Below, in pieces: positions 1 through 9,629 of a stretch of DNA of 26,341 nucleotides (position 1 is its first letter; each line of letters starts with the position of its first letter). The stretch is taken from the NCBI GenBank assembly GCA_034698045.1, contig JAQGAU010000558.1:1-26341 (forward strand). Direction: 5' to 3'. This DNA is from Paramacrobiotus richtersi (Eukaryota; Tardigrada; Eutardigrada; Parachela; Macrobiotidae). Made by a program: the position numbers and the translations under genes. Under the pieces are notes generated by a model, which saw only the letters and a program-made list of their open reading frames with translations, ran no database searches and was not told the DNA's origin.

Positions 1-335
1 GCGCACGTTGCAGGCTAACTTCAACTCCGTGTGTTTAGGTTCGTGATCGTAAAACTGCACTCCAGACAGATGGATTGGAGTCCATTTTCTTGCGGATCAC
101 CCCTTAGGTAGGACATCTATTTACTTTACATACTGTAATGAGGTAGCCAAATGCTTTTCTGACGTAGTTCTTGATTTTGGATTCCCTGCGCGAATTTATC
201 CATGTAACCCATGATGTGGAGCTCCACTGCTGTCCTTATTTCCCCTGCGATATTTTGGACGCCTTCATTAGAAGCATTTAGTGCAGCTGATTGTTTTTTG
301 CGTTGTTTTCTATTAATTAACCGTACTTGGTGCTA
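1..335 (-). CDS. Unrecognised gene, 5' part, running off the left edge
   Basis: I do not recognise the family. On the minus strand one frame is open from about 332 down to a TAA at 128-126 and reads as ordinary protein (for example QNIAGEIRTAVELHIMGY). A second open stretch, 88 to 1, reads KWTPIHLSGVQFYDHEPKHT and leaves the window in frame. A GTAAAG donor at 129 and an AG ending at 89 would join them in phase 2, but that intron would be only 41 nt, so the join is uncertain. The first in-frame ATG is at 212-210; an AG just upstream of 333 could instead mark an acceptor from an earlier exon. CCAAT and TATA motifs upstream agree with a gene beginning here and reading left. No domain, signal peptide or membrane segment is visible in this short piece. 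Confidence 0.4.
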
Positions 336-363
336 TACCGCGTAAATGTGATATATTGGGTTG

Positions 364-481
364 TTTATATGCTGCGGCCGTTGAAAACCGAGTAAAACGA
401 TTGGCTTAAACTGACCAATAGGAACATTCGTTTCTAATTCGATTTTCTCCACCCATCTCGAGCTTCGACAATTCTGATTGG
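364..481 (-). promoter_or_regulatory. Putative core promoter with TATA box and three CCAAT motifs
   Basis: Read on the minus strand, the stretch holds CCAAT at 481-477, its reverse ATTGG at 419-415, CCAAT at 404-400 and then ATATAAA at 370-364. Spacing between CCAAT motifs is about 15-60 nt, and the TATA-like motif would place transcription start near 335-340, right where the minus-strand coding-like sequence of the left edge begins. CCAAT is the NF-Y binding motif in animals. All motifs are short, so chance occurrence is possible; the ordered arrangement is the argument. Confidence 0.4.
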
Positions 482-1392
482 TGCAAAGGGACCGCTAGCG
501 TTGCGAATAAAAACACAACCGACCAAAGCGAGAGCGGACATCCTAACTGATTAGGATTAATTCTCCCGGAAATTGATCCTAACCCGTTGCCAACTTAAAT
601 TTTCCGTTTGGGATACATAATAATTAGCACAATCTAGTGACTGATCGAATCACGGACGGACATCGAAAGCCATTTGAACCTTCGCTTCTCTTCGGTCGAT
701 AAAATGTAGTAATAATGAAACATTTCAACCTGTGTACAAGTCAACCGTTGTGCAGTCGATCAACTTTGCTGTTAGCTTTCAAAACGATTATTTGGGTATG
801 CACAACTGTTTACACGATTTAGTGGTTTCTGGAAATTATTATTCCAGTTATTCAGAGCATTAAAATGGTGGTAATTGGGAGATCTGTTCACTGGTGGTGA
901 ATATTGATACACTTTTTAGATAAACTCGTTGTCCAATTGTCCAACAAGCTGTCAAAAAGGTGATCCAGCCGTATAAAAATCGTCTAGCCTTTGCAAAATG
1001 AGACCAGAAAATGAAAAAATAATTTGGGAATACAGCAAACCTACTTTTATTCCAAATAAGGTTTATATAATTTTTGTTAATAACGGACTAAGAAACTTTG
1101 TCCAGCACTTGCCGAGTTCGGTTGAATTTTTCACTGACAGGCGAAAAGAATAAGCACACTTGATGCGATTGGTTAACAATTGTTAGGCACACGATAACTC
1201 TGACCATCTTTATGCGCTTTTCAGTCTTTATGATGAAAAACGACAAAAGGATTTACCGTTGCTTTGTTGGTTTTGACTTTTAAGAGACACTAGTTAGAGG
1301 AGATAGTTCGGTAAAATCCCTGTTGTACAGTGGAGGTTGCCACTACCCAAATTATTCTGGCATTAGCGTTAATTTATTCTATACTGTATTTA

Positions 1393-1473
1393 TTCAGTTA
1401 GTTGTCCTGCGTTCATATAAAAAAAAAATCGGTTATTTTCTGAATTTTGGGTAAAAATAGCTTCCTTGTGACT
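1393..1473 (+). repeat. Dispersed ~80-bp repeat, copy A
   Basis: This copy starts TTCAGTTAGTTGTCCTG and ends around CTTCCTTGTGACT. The segment at 3427-3506 has the same start, the same central A-run and T-run, the same TTTTGGG block and the same CCTTGTGA end, with scattered substitutions and small indels. Two copies 2 kb apart in the same orientation indicate a dispersed, probably non-autonomous, element. Confidence 0.65.
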
Positions 1474-1654
1474 CGGTGGCGAGTAGTGTAGTAATGTACA
1501 GATCCTGCAGTATTATTGTCACTGTATTATTGGCAAATCTGGGCTGAAAATTTTAGAGGAGCGGTACAAAGATGATGTGCACAAATTATAATTGGGAAAT
1601 GCACAATAAGTTTCGGCACGTGTAAAATCTAGGATGTACATACAGCAGAGACCA

Positions 1655-1900
1655 AGAAAGTTTGATACGCAAAAGGTTGGCTAAAAACGTTCGGCATGCA
1701 CAGTGACCCTAGGTAACCTTCGGTATGCAAAAAGGTTCGGTGTGGAGGATGTTCTGTACGCAAAGTGGCACAGAAAGAGCTGTATGCAGAAATTTCAATA
1801 TGCAAAGCGTACCTGGACAATATGCAGCGCCAGGGTGTACACGTTTGTGAACTGTACGACGTACGTATGCACTGCACTGTACGTATGCACTGCACGAACA
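1655..1900 (+). repeat. Degenerate TATGCA/TACGCA-rich repeat array
   Basis: The hexamers TATGCA, CATGCA and TACGCA recur many times at irregular intervals of roughly 15-35 nt, often followed by AAA or AAAAGGTT (for example near 1660, 1695, 1725, 1758, 1784, 1799, 1822). The overlapping ORFs on both strands are byproducts of this repetition, as their repeated VQC, CIRT and YAK strings show. It looks like a decayed minisatellite. Confidence 0.5.
1861..1896 (+). repeat. 18-bp tandem duplication
   Basis: The unit GTACGTATGCACTGCACT is followed at once by GTACGTATGCACTGCACG, identical except for the last base. It lies at the right end of the TATGCA-rich array and is its youngest-looking part. Confidence 0.9.
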
Positions 1901-3014
1901 TTTATTTTTTGCTGTCTTGAATTGCCTGTTTGTTTCCTTCGATCGCGAAGTAAACATCATGTGCGACGATTTGGGCTGTACACTGGCTGCAATTTGATCA
2001 AATGTCATATTTCAGTGGTTTGCGAGATTTCGTGGTCACGGCACAGATTTCCGAAATAGTAGTTAGTAGTAAAGTGCACCAGCCCATAGCGGGCACTGAG
2101 TGACCGAAGGGAAGTACGCGGTTACTCGCAACCTTTGTGGTCATCGTTATATGGACTTACTCACGATCGATCGTAATGGTTGTACTAGTCGATCAGGGTT
2201 TTTGGCAGTAATGACACTCACCAGACCAAGCTGCAGCATCGTGTTTTGCTTCTAAATACTGTACGGTGTAAGCGAAGTACAAGTAAAAAGTTTTGCGGCT
2301 GTCACCTTTTCCGCCCAACCACAGTACCACACTAAGCTGATGCAGCGCTGTTATTTTATCTTAGAGAAGAATCATTCACGCATACAGAGGACATTCCATT
2401 CATATGTGTCCACTTACAAGAACCCCCGTGTATTAGTGTGACCATGCACTTCTGACTGCAAATTTTGATCAGACCACGTGTTATCTATTCGGGGTGATCA
2501 CATAGATCTTCAATGACATCTTTCAAGGGACTCTTGAGTGGGTGATTTAAAAAAATTGTGAACAAACATTGCAGTGAACACCACGTCAATCCAAAATGCT
2601 CATTTAAAAAAAGTATCAGCTAATTCACAAAATGTTGATTGGGATGATCATTCGGGCATGATACATGCCGGAAAGACAAATTCGGTCCAGTAACACAGGA
2701 TGTACGCCGCCATTCGAAAGAAAGAAACGTAAACAAATCGTCGTACGAACAACCCTTCAACAAACACAAGAGTAGAAAATCCGTTAAAAAACGACAATCA
2801 GGCATTATCAAATAAAAATTTTTTTGGCCTGATTTTCTCCGCGGGATTTTAAAAATATTAACAAAGCTGAGTGTATTGACTACAGGCGCACGGTTGTCTT
2901 CATTTCGATAATAGTTATAACAATGGGTAGAATATAGCCTTAATCCTCTTTGACTAGGAACCGGTTAGCTTAAGTTACAATGTATTATTTTATGATGATA
3001 AAATATTTATTGCG

Positions 3015-3110
3015 AGTCGTGGGACGAAATGTACCCCCGGGACCAGTTCGTTCTGGGACGAATAGTCGCGGGACCAGTTTTTTTGGGTACCAACTGTCGT
3101 GACGCGGTTC
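3015..3110 (+). repeat. GGGACGAA / GGGACCAGTT repeat
   Basis: Two successive units carry GGGACGAA followed by GGGACCAGTT (first from about 3020, second from about 3054). The second is followed by a T-run, GGGTACCAACTGTCGTGACG, a further related string. GC content is well above that of the flanks. No coding potential is evident. Confidence 0.55.
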
Positions 3111-3426
3111 GTTAGTGCGGGGAGATGGCATAAATACTTCGATAATTTGAAAAATTAAAAAATGTCACGGTAACAGACACGGTTTTAGTATCGCAGCCTC
3201 TGTCTCATTTGCCTGTGTTGTACTCTGTAAGTTACAAGGAGCAAGTAAACGAAGCGGTATCTGGTCAGAAGGTATCGAAGACGGTAAGCAATAATAATAA
3301 TATATGCTAGGGTTGCACAGCATGCACTGCATACTGGTAGCTATACAATATTGCCATAAATTGTTAACGAGAATTGCCCTTCACAACCTAACCGCTCACC
3401 AGCAGCCAAAACGAATTTTTTTTACG

Positions 3427-3506
3427 TTCAGTTAGTTGTCCTGTGCCCACATAAAAAGTCTGTGAACTTTTTTGAGTTTTGGGCCCAAAAAAGCTCCCTT
3501 GTGAGT
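3427..3506 (+). repeat. Dispersed ~80-bp repeat, copy B
   Basis: Second copy of the repeat at 1393-1473: same opening TTCAGTTAGTTGTCCTG with one substitution after it, same TTTTGGG core and CCTTGTGA end. Here it forms the left part of a small element bounded by inverted repeats. Confidence 0.65.
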
Positions 3507-3619
3507 ACCATACGTATGTTCGTATCAGAACAGAATCCAAATATCGTTTTTGATAAAAGCAAAACTCCCAAAAAATGTCAAACATTAATCAGTTACCAAT
3601 GCTTAAAAAAACAACTAAC
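3431..3619 (+). mobile_element. Possible small inverted-repeat element (MITE-like)
   Basis: The segment opens with GTTAGTTGT (3431-3439) and closes with its exact reverse complement ACAACTAAC (3611-3619), flanked by CA on each side. It is 189 bp long and has no transposase. Its left part matches the repeat at 1393-1473, which lacks an obvious partner terminus. A 9-bp inverted repeat can arise by chance, so the element call rests mainly on the second copy of the internal sequence. Confidence 0.4.
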
Positions 3620-4915
3620 CAATAAAAATGACCAGAAGCCCCAGAGGCGAAGATGAGCTCACGTTTGCAGCCACCGATCAAACAGAAACCTTCTTTCTGT
3701 GGCTTTAATTATTAATAATATATCGGTTCACAGGGCGAAAATACTGGCCGGCATGGATTTTGCCCACCCAATGAATTTGTTTTGCCCCCAGATTCTTCTA
3801 GCGACACCATTCGGTGGTAGAAGCGGTTTCATCCGGACATCATTATTCTCGAACCCAGTTCAAAGCCGGTTTTTATCCCTACACCTTTACACACTTTGCG
3901 CACTACACACAGCCGAGAATCTTATATCGTAAAAAAACGTTTGGATGAGACTGGCAAAAGCTGAGAAGGCTGAAATCTGTACGTTTTCTCAATATACACA
4001 TAGTTCGCGCCAAACCTGAACAAGCCGTTTGGAACGATGGCGTAGCTTATAACTTCAAGCAGAAAAACCGGCTTATATCTGACTCGTTTCTCCACGTCGT
4101 TCTGCACAGTCTGAGATATAGACATCTAAATTTGCAGCACTCCTCTAAATTATGCAGCATTTAATCTGGACACCTCTACGTTTGAAAGACAGTCAAAGGT
4201 TTGAATCTCACGGCAGTGTTTATAGTTCAAAAAATCCTGAAAATTCTGAAACTAAACAGATTTTTAAAAGAAGGCACTCATTTGATAGTTCATTTATTTT
4301 TGTTTGGCATAATACGGGACAAGCCTAGTTGTGAGTCTTTGGTGCGTTTTTGTGGGCGTGGCGTCGCTGGCACTACGCATTCCATCTCTGGCATACTTTG
4401 ACCTTTCGGTTTGTTGCCGCAGTAACTTCTTTCCCGACTGATATCAAAGTATAAATTATTGTTCGTTAGGAGCTCTTGTACCATTCTACGACCAAAATAA
4501 ATTGAGTGCTAACAGACCAGGTACGCACAACGGGCTTACACTCTTTAAAGAGAATGTTATGATTTACGGCACACTGGCGCTTCCTGAGTAAAATAAACTG
4601 TTCTCTCATGGAGTCGATGCGGTGAACTTTAATTTCGTTGACGCTACAATCTTCCTAGACCTGTACTTTACGTATGCAGCCGCAACGACACATTAGACAT
4701 TACTGCACGAGCAATCCCTGCCATGTCAAATTTCCCAGAATTTAACATTGAAGTCTACGAAACGCAAACTTCCGCAGCCATCTTCATCGTTACTTCGAGG
4801 GTTCATTGCAGTTACCCTAGCCGAAAGAGTACTCTGACTTAAGCTCTTTTGAACTGCGTCTGCATTGCCTCCAAACGTTCACTGTAAAGGATTTGACGTT
4901 GTCATTTATAAGACC

Positions 4916-5436
4916 ATGAAAAGTAGACCAACCCCCTTCCCGTTCCCAACGGGATATTCAGGAACAGACTGGAGAGGCGGCAGACGCCTGACTAAAATGT
5001 TGTTCGTCGGATGCGGCATAGAAAGCTGCCCCATGAATATGACAAAAGAAATTCTACATTGCTGCGCACGGCTTGGATACGCGTCTGTGAATGCTGCTGT
5101 TCAGGTATGGCGTGAACGGGGCGTATAGAGAATAAAATAACATAAAAAAATAAGTTTGAAATAAACAGATTCAAATTTATTTTCCGCATTTTACGAACAC
5201 AAGGTGGCACGTTCTTGCAGCATGAGCTTCGGCAGAAACTCGGCGTCTGCAGTGTCGAACACCCCCGGTTGATGTTGATATTGTACAGTGGGCCCGTTTA
5301 TAGTAACTATTTCGTCTCCGTTGCTAAGCCAACAGGATGCCGAGTGGCCGGAAAGAGCTTTATCCCGCATATCTCGTACGGGTGCAGCTGCGAAACTGAC
5401 CGAAACAATGTCGCAAAGTACAGTTTAAAGGGATAA
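4916..5436 (+). CDS. Small cysteine-rich protein, two visible exons, possible cystine-knot type
   Basis: Exon 4916-5104 ends CAG|GTATGG and exon 5221-5436 follows TTCTTGCAG; both joins are phase 0 and give 134 residues. Cysteines fall at about 33, 38, 49, 50, 73, 103, 118 and 120. The C-terminal half reads PTGCRVAGKSF then ISYGCSCET. The spacing GC-x(14)-GC-x-C resembles the end of the IL-17 cystine-knot fold, but the rest does not obviously align, so this is only a hint; a Spaetzle/NGF-like or unrelated disulfide-rich protein is equally open. No signal peptide is visible from this ATG, and the frame stays open a little upstream, so an earlier exon carrying it is likely missing from this model. 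Confidence 0.55.
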
Positions 5437-5440
5437 TAAA
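5435..5440 (+). promoter_or_regulatory. AATAAA polyadenylation signal
   Basis: An exact AATAAA overlaps the stop codon of the cysteine-rich gene (TAA at 5434-5436), implying a very short 3' UTR. The motif is common in AT-rich DNA, so its use is inferred from position only. Confidence 0.45.
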
Positions 5441-6102
5441 GTTTAAAGGTAATATAGAGAACTGGCACCAAACGAGAAACCCCCCGACCCCCAAGGGGGC
5501 CAAATATAAATCAGGAAAGGTAAAAAAAAAATTATTAAATAACGCTTTTACGGAACGTGCGTTTTTGTACATGTACCGCATGTAATGTTCGTACTATGAG
5601 TTGATATGGCAACACTTTATCGTACTACTCAACCGAATCACCTGCGCGGAGCCATTTCGCAAACTTAATCTGCCTTATGCGAGTACGTTGTGTGTTGCAA
5701 TTCTGTATTTGTGCGCTGTGTTTCTGTCTTATGCGGAAACGCTTGTGTCGGCCGTTATGCATTATCTCGTATACGCCATCGGACTCGTACCAATCTATGC
5801 CTTTAACCATAGGTAAAGAAATAAGAACCGGAAAGTGCGGTGATCGTACGAACAGGCACATAATGACAGAGTATTCTTTATTCGTGTTTTGGTTCCGATT
5901 ATTGCGTACCAGATAATTATGAAGTTACCCACAACGAACGCAACTGTTTTCGCCGTCGCTATAAATAAAGCCGACATACCTTGTGAATACATTCTTATGT
6001 ACCCTTCGATTAGCGTTGCGTGCGTTGAATTTAGTGTGCGAACTGTCGATCTCTGGTCCAGTAAGTCCATCCTGCAAGAAGTCTAACCGATTCTGCCAGG
6101 AA
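5437..6102. other. Intergenic stretch with two unassigned minus-strand ORFs
   Basis: Two overlapping minus-strand ORFs begin with ATG: 6070-5795 and 5861-5625. The first has a hydrophobic run (about VAFVVGNFIIIWYAI) that could be a membrane segment; the second contains GIDWYESDGVYEIMHNG. They might be two exons of one gene, but I found no convincing donor-acceptor pair that joins them, and no family is recognisable. The stretch otherwise serves as the upstream region of the WAP gene at 6103. Confidence 0.3.
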
Positions 6103-6333
6103 ATGTTCAAAGTAGTGTTCGTGATATTGCTTGTGATTGCCATGCAGTCGTCCATTCCGACAACTGCACTGGCTACAAAACCAGGCAAATGTCCGCCTCC
6201 CGACCCCCTTTTTTGCACACGGAACGATACGCGGCTTATTCTATGCTCCTCGGATGATTTATGCGGCTCAGGCCCCTCGAAGTGCTGCGATGTTGGCTGC
6301 GCTATACACTTGTGCAGAGAACCCATTTATTAG
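6103..6333 (+). CDS. Secreted WAP four-disulfide core protein
   Basis: A single exon encodes 76 residues. Residues 1-24 form a clear signal peptide (MFKVVFVILLVIAMQSS, small residues ending TALA), so the protein is secreted. The mature part begins TKPGKCPPPD and has eight cysteines spaced C-x7-C-x9-C-x5-C-x6-CC-x3-C-x4-C, the WAP signature including KPGxCP at the start and KCC near the end. WAP domains typically act as extracellular protease inhibitors or antimicrobial proteins. The inhibitory loop between the first two cysteines (PPPDPLF) does not reveal a target. The 76-residue length, signal plus one domain, is usual for elafin/SLPI-type single-domain proteins. The start was chosen because translation from it gives the signal peptide immediately; the frame is open further upstream but without one. 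Confidence 0.82.
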   Translation: MFKVVFVILLVIAMQSSIPTTALATKPGKCPPPDPLFCTRNDTRLILCSSDDLCGSGPSKCCDVGCAIHLCREPIY

Positions 6334-6971
6334 AACGCTGAACTGTGGTACATCTGCCTATTCTTATCGGTTTTCACGCTGTAGTCTGACATCGCATTTG
6401 TACCGAATAGACCACCTAAACTTTGCCCTTGAATGCAAGTATCTTGCCTATATGTAACTGGACGGAACTGCACAATCTCTGGCGCAGCTTTGCAGTTTCA
6501 ACATTCTGTATCGTTACGTTACTATATTTACTGTAACAGCTGCAAATACAAAATTCTCCTAAAGTTGGTACTGTGCATTGGTGCATGTAAACCAACAGCT
6601 AACAGCAGTGCTTTAAGTTTTTTATAACGAAATTAATATTGTTCGAGTGAAGCTGGTCAGCCTGGTCGGATTCCATATCAGTTTTATGTACATAGGTGCA
6701 AAACTATACATGCAAGTATGACAATTCAGCAGCAATAAGCAAAAAGGACAAGAAATACAAGCCACGAATTTCTAATGACAGTCGGCAATGTTCACGAAAA
6801 CACAACAGACTAACGATTTTGATGCATGTTAGCACGACAATACAGCCAACCGTAGTACTTCAGAGGTACCTGTTGCTGTTCAGACAGTCACAGAAAACAA
6901 CTTTCAAATGCAAAATGTACTGTCATCTCGACTAAAAATTCAAAAGTGCACCAAGCTGACGGACAATTAGA
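6334..6971. other. Intergenic stretch, nothing recognised
   Basis: This AT-rich stretch between the WAP gene and the 3' end of the Hsp70-like gene presumably holds both 3' UTRs, as the genes converge here. The plus-strand ORF at 6696-6935 is rich in Lys, Ser and Asn and shows no domain. I looked here for an exon encoding the missing Hsp70 lid and saw none. Confidence 0.5.
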
Positions 6972-8771
6972 TTACGGCATATATGCCAAAGAATACACCC
7001 GCTCATGTGATGGCACTGAATCCCGATCACTGCTCATGTCTTTAGCCGAGACACTCAGCTCCCCATCGGCATCGAGCCCGAATGTAACGGCGATCCTCGG
7101 TACCCCTCGTGGAGCGGGAGCGATTCCAAAATGGTCGAACCGACGAACAAAAAGATTGTTTTTGGCCAATGCATACTTGCCTTCGTACACCTTGATGGTG
7201 ACTGCCGGTTGTTTGTGGTCCTGGGTTGTGCAGAATATTGTGCGCTTTGTTGGAAAGGGATAGGTCCGCCCCAATACCACGGCAAATGTACCATCGGCGG
7301 TCTCGACTCCCAGTGACAAGGGTACTGTGTCCAGCAGAAGCATGTTATGCAGAACAAGGTCCTGGCTGCCGGACATGATGGCTGCTTGAATAGCCGCACC
7401 ATACACAGTCGCATCGTTCGGGTAGAAGGAGAAGTTTAACCTCTTGCCATTAAAGTATTCCATAAGGAGGTTTTGAATTCGTGGGATGCGTGTACTGCCG
7501 CCGATCACGATAATCTCATCGATATCTTCCTTTCTCATGTGGCGAACGTCCAGGGCTTCTCGCACCTGTGCCATGGCGCGTCTGCAGTATACATATTACA
7601 CAATTATTGGATTTTCTTATTATTAATTCTCACAACCGAAGGTGCATGGGTTCCCTATCTATTTCGGTTGTTCGATTATTAGTTACAATTTCCTTCAGTA
7701 GAACTTGAGATATGTTGAAACGTTAAATATTGCCGTTACTGAGATACGCTACAACTGCGGTACATAATCAATACTTGTCAAATCAGTCAATTTAGCAACA
7801 ATTCATATTCAGTCACTTCACCTGAACAAATCGGAACATAAATCCTCAAATTGTGCCCGAGAAATCGTGGCGCGCAGGTCAGTTCCCTGCATCAGGGAGT
7901 CGAGTTCCACGGCGGCCTCAGTACAGCTGGACAGTGTCCTCTTAGCATGTTCACAAGCAGTTCGCAGTCGCTGCATCGCGGAGGCACTGCATCTTAAATC
8001 CAGTTGATGCTTCAGACTAAACCTCTCGACGAAGTGGCTGACCAGTACGTTATTAATATCCTCACCACCCAAATAACTCTCTCCTGCGGTTGATTGTACC
8101 TCGATGAAGTCGTCCTCGAAGCTAACAACTGATACACTGCAAGCTCCCCCGCCGAAATCGAAAACCAGAACATTCTGTGCATGTTTCGCGGTGGACGTTA
8201 CGGAAATGGCTCCGTGGATAAAGAATGCCAAAGCCGCAGCGGTGGATTCGGTAAGGATACGCTTGACATTCAGGCCGGCTAACTCACACGCTTCTTTGAT
8301 CGCCTGGCGCTGGAAGCGGTTAAATCCAAATGGAACGCCAATAACAACGTCCGAGAGCTTCTCACCCAGATACTTCTCCGCCATGCGTTTCAGTTCGAGC
8401 AGGAGCATGGCAGCGACATCTTCTGGAGAGTATGATTTGGTTGCTCCATTGCACTCCATGGAAATTCTGGGTCTGCCGCAATAATTAACGATATTGAATG
8501 GCCAGCTGTGCAGATTGGCTTGAACGTGGGGATCGTCATATGTACGGCCTAACAGTCGTTTAATGCCGTGGATGGCTTGCGATGGACTGAGAACTCCGCA
8601 GTCCTTGGCTCGCTCCCCGATAAAGCACTTGGTACCAGCAAACGCAACATAGCTTGGAATTCGATGATTTCCTTGTTCATCCGGGAGTACAGTAATCCTT
8701 CCATTACGGAATACACCAACACTGCTGTATGTGGATCCAAACGAGATCCCGACCGCCGGTAGGTTGGACAT
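6972..8771 (-). CDS. Divergent Hsp70-like protein lacking the C-terminal lid
   Basis: Two exons, 8771-7822 and 7581-6972, are joined in phase 2 across a GTGAAG...CTGCAG intron of 240 nt and give 519 residues. The nucleotide-binding domain (about 1-385) keeps Lys71 (GIKRLLGR), Glu175 (RILTESTAAA), FDFGGG at 204-209, LGGEDIN and GGSTRIP at 344-350. The substrate-binding beta domain follows (PLSLGVETADG, then VSAKD), but the protein stops there: no alpha-helical lid and no EEVD tail, where canonical Hsp70s have about 640 residues. Phosphate-loop residues are changed: DLGTT is SFGST, so Asp10 becomes Ser, and GGGTFD is GGGACS, so Thr204 and Asp206 equivalents are Ala and Ser. ATPase activity is therefore doubtful. 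The ATG at 8771 has AAA before it and fits the family N-terminus; the reading frame is open further upstream. The length is near that of HSPA14, but the sequence is closer to cytosolic Hsp70. Confidence 0.92.
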
Positions 8772-9118
8772 TTTAACTTGCGCCAGATACAAGGTGAGCG
8801 AACTGGTTCGAGGAAAATGATCAGAAAGAATTGGCCTACTTTTGCGCACGTAATCAATCGCACGTGCTGCTGTATCACATTGTAAATTTACAGCCACGAT
8901 ATATCGCTCAGCAAGAAACGGCACTGCATCTGACGAATAAGTTTTAGTGAATTAACTGTTATAAAGTTCAGGATGTTTTCGCCGTATTGACCCGCTTTCT
9001 CTCTTAACCATTTACAACCCTCGCAATCGGCTATCCGTGCCATTAGCTGTGGCAGTTCTGGTTTAGTGGGCGTTCTAGTGGGCAACTCTGTAGATTAATC
9101 TTACAGGTGGCCCGGCCG
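8772..9118. other. Upstream region of the Hsp70-like gene
   Basis: The 347 nt between the Hsp70-like start and the small plus-strand ORF hold a CCAAT motif (minus strand, near 8836) and GAACCAGTTC around 8806-8815, which is not a proper heat-shock element because the spacing between GAA and TTC is four rather than two. No good array of alternating GAA/TTC pentamers is present, so heat induction is not supported. Confidence 0.4.
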
Positions 9119-9388
9119 ATGACTGCACAGGCGACGCGTCCCGGCAATTGCCCGCCACCTTCCGGCCTCGTTACTGTACAGACTGCGAATTCGTACCCGG
9201 CAGTCTACGGTACAGGCGGAACTGCGGGTCGTCCAAGCGAAAAATTCGGCTCGATGTCCGCGGTCGAAATTTTGAATGAAGCAACTGATAAAAAATTGCC
9301 TCAGGATTCGAGTCGCGAATTTATGAAGATAGCAGCTTTCTACAATGGTGCTCTGTGTGCTGGACTTAGTTTGGCTAACCTGTTGTAG
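9119..9388 (+). CDS. Hypothetical small protein with a WAP-like N-terminal start
   Basis: An ATG-initiated ORF of 89 residues, lying between the Hsp70-like and guanylyl cyclase genes on the opposite strand to both. It begins MTAQATRPGNCPPPSG, strikingly like ALATKPGKCPPPDP of the WAP protein 3 kb to the left, but no further WAP cysteines follow; the rest (SAVEILNEATDKKLPQ) is unknown. An AG acceptor-like site sits at 9105-9106 in frame, so the piece may be the second exon of a secreted protein whose signal-peptide exon I could not find. It may also be a decayed WAP paralogue fused to other sequence, or not a gene at all. Confidence 0.38.
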   Translation: MTAQATRPGNCPPPSGLVTVQTANSYPAVYGTGGTAGRPSEKFGSMSAVEILNEATDKKLPQDSSREFMKIAAFYNGALCAGLSLANLL

Positions 9389-9629
9389 TCTCATTGTTAG
9401 CACATAGAGTCATGGATCGCCATGTTAAAAAGTAAAACATCCGCAATTTATAACGCGGTACCGTTTGCAGTGCACCCGAAACAAAAAAACGAGTAGCTTG
9501 GCTAATACATTTTTTGCAACGCCCTTTTGCTGATGTCATATTTTTGCAGCGTTCCGTTTGTACAGCCGTGCTTGCGGAACAACTTGCGTACGTCATGGCG
9601 CTAGTACATTGCTTGTTAATCACTGTTAT

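Larger units (their letters stand above)
482..4915. other. Long stretch without a convincing gene
   Basis: No chain of open exons with matching phases was found on either strand. ORFs here (for example around 1703-2059, 2620-2811, 3388-3656, 3699-3932, 3922-4125) are AT-rich, low in information and resemble no family I know. What is recognisable is repetitive: a TATGCA-rich array, an 18-bp tandem, a pair of ~80-bp dispersed repeats, a short inverted-repeat element and a GGGACGAA repeat, each listed separately. Small exons below detection by eye may have been missed, especially just before 4916, where exons for the next gene could lie. Confidence 0.5.

Noticed and set aside
8104-8484. A 126-residue plus-strand ORF opposite the Hsp70-like gene
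   Set aside because: It is the antisense shadow of a firmly identified exon.
8806-8815. GAACCAGTTC as a heat-shock element
   Set aside because: GAA and TTC are separated by four bases instead of two, and no further pentamers are arrayed nearby.
8772-8924. A 51-residue N-terminal extension of the Hsp70-like protein
   Set aside because: It shows no targeting-peptide logic or family similarity, whereas the ATG at 8771 gives exactly the family N-terminus.
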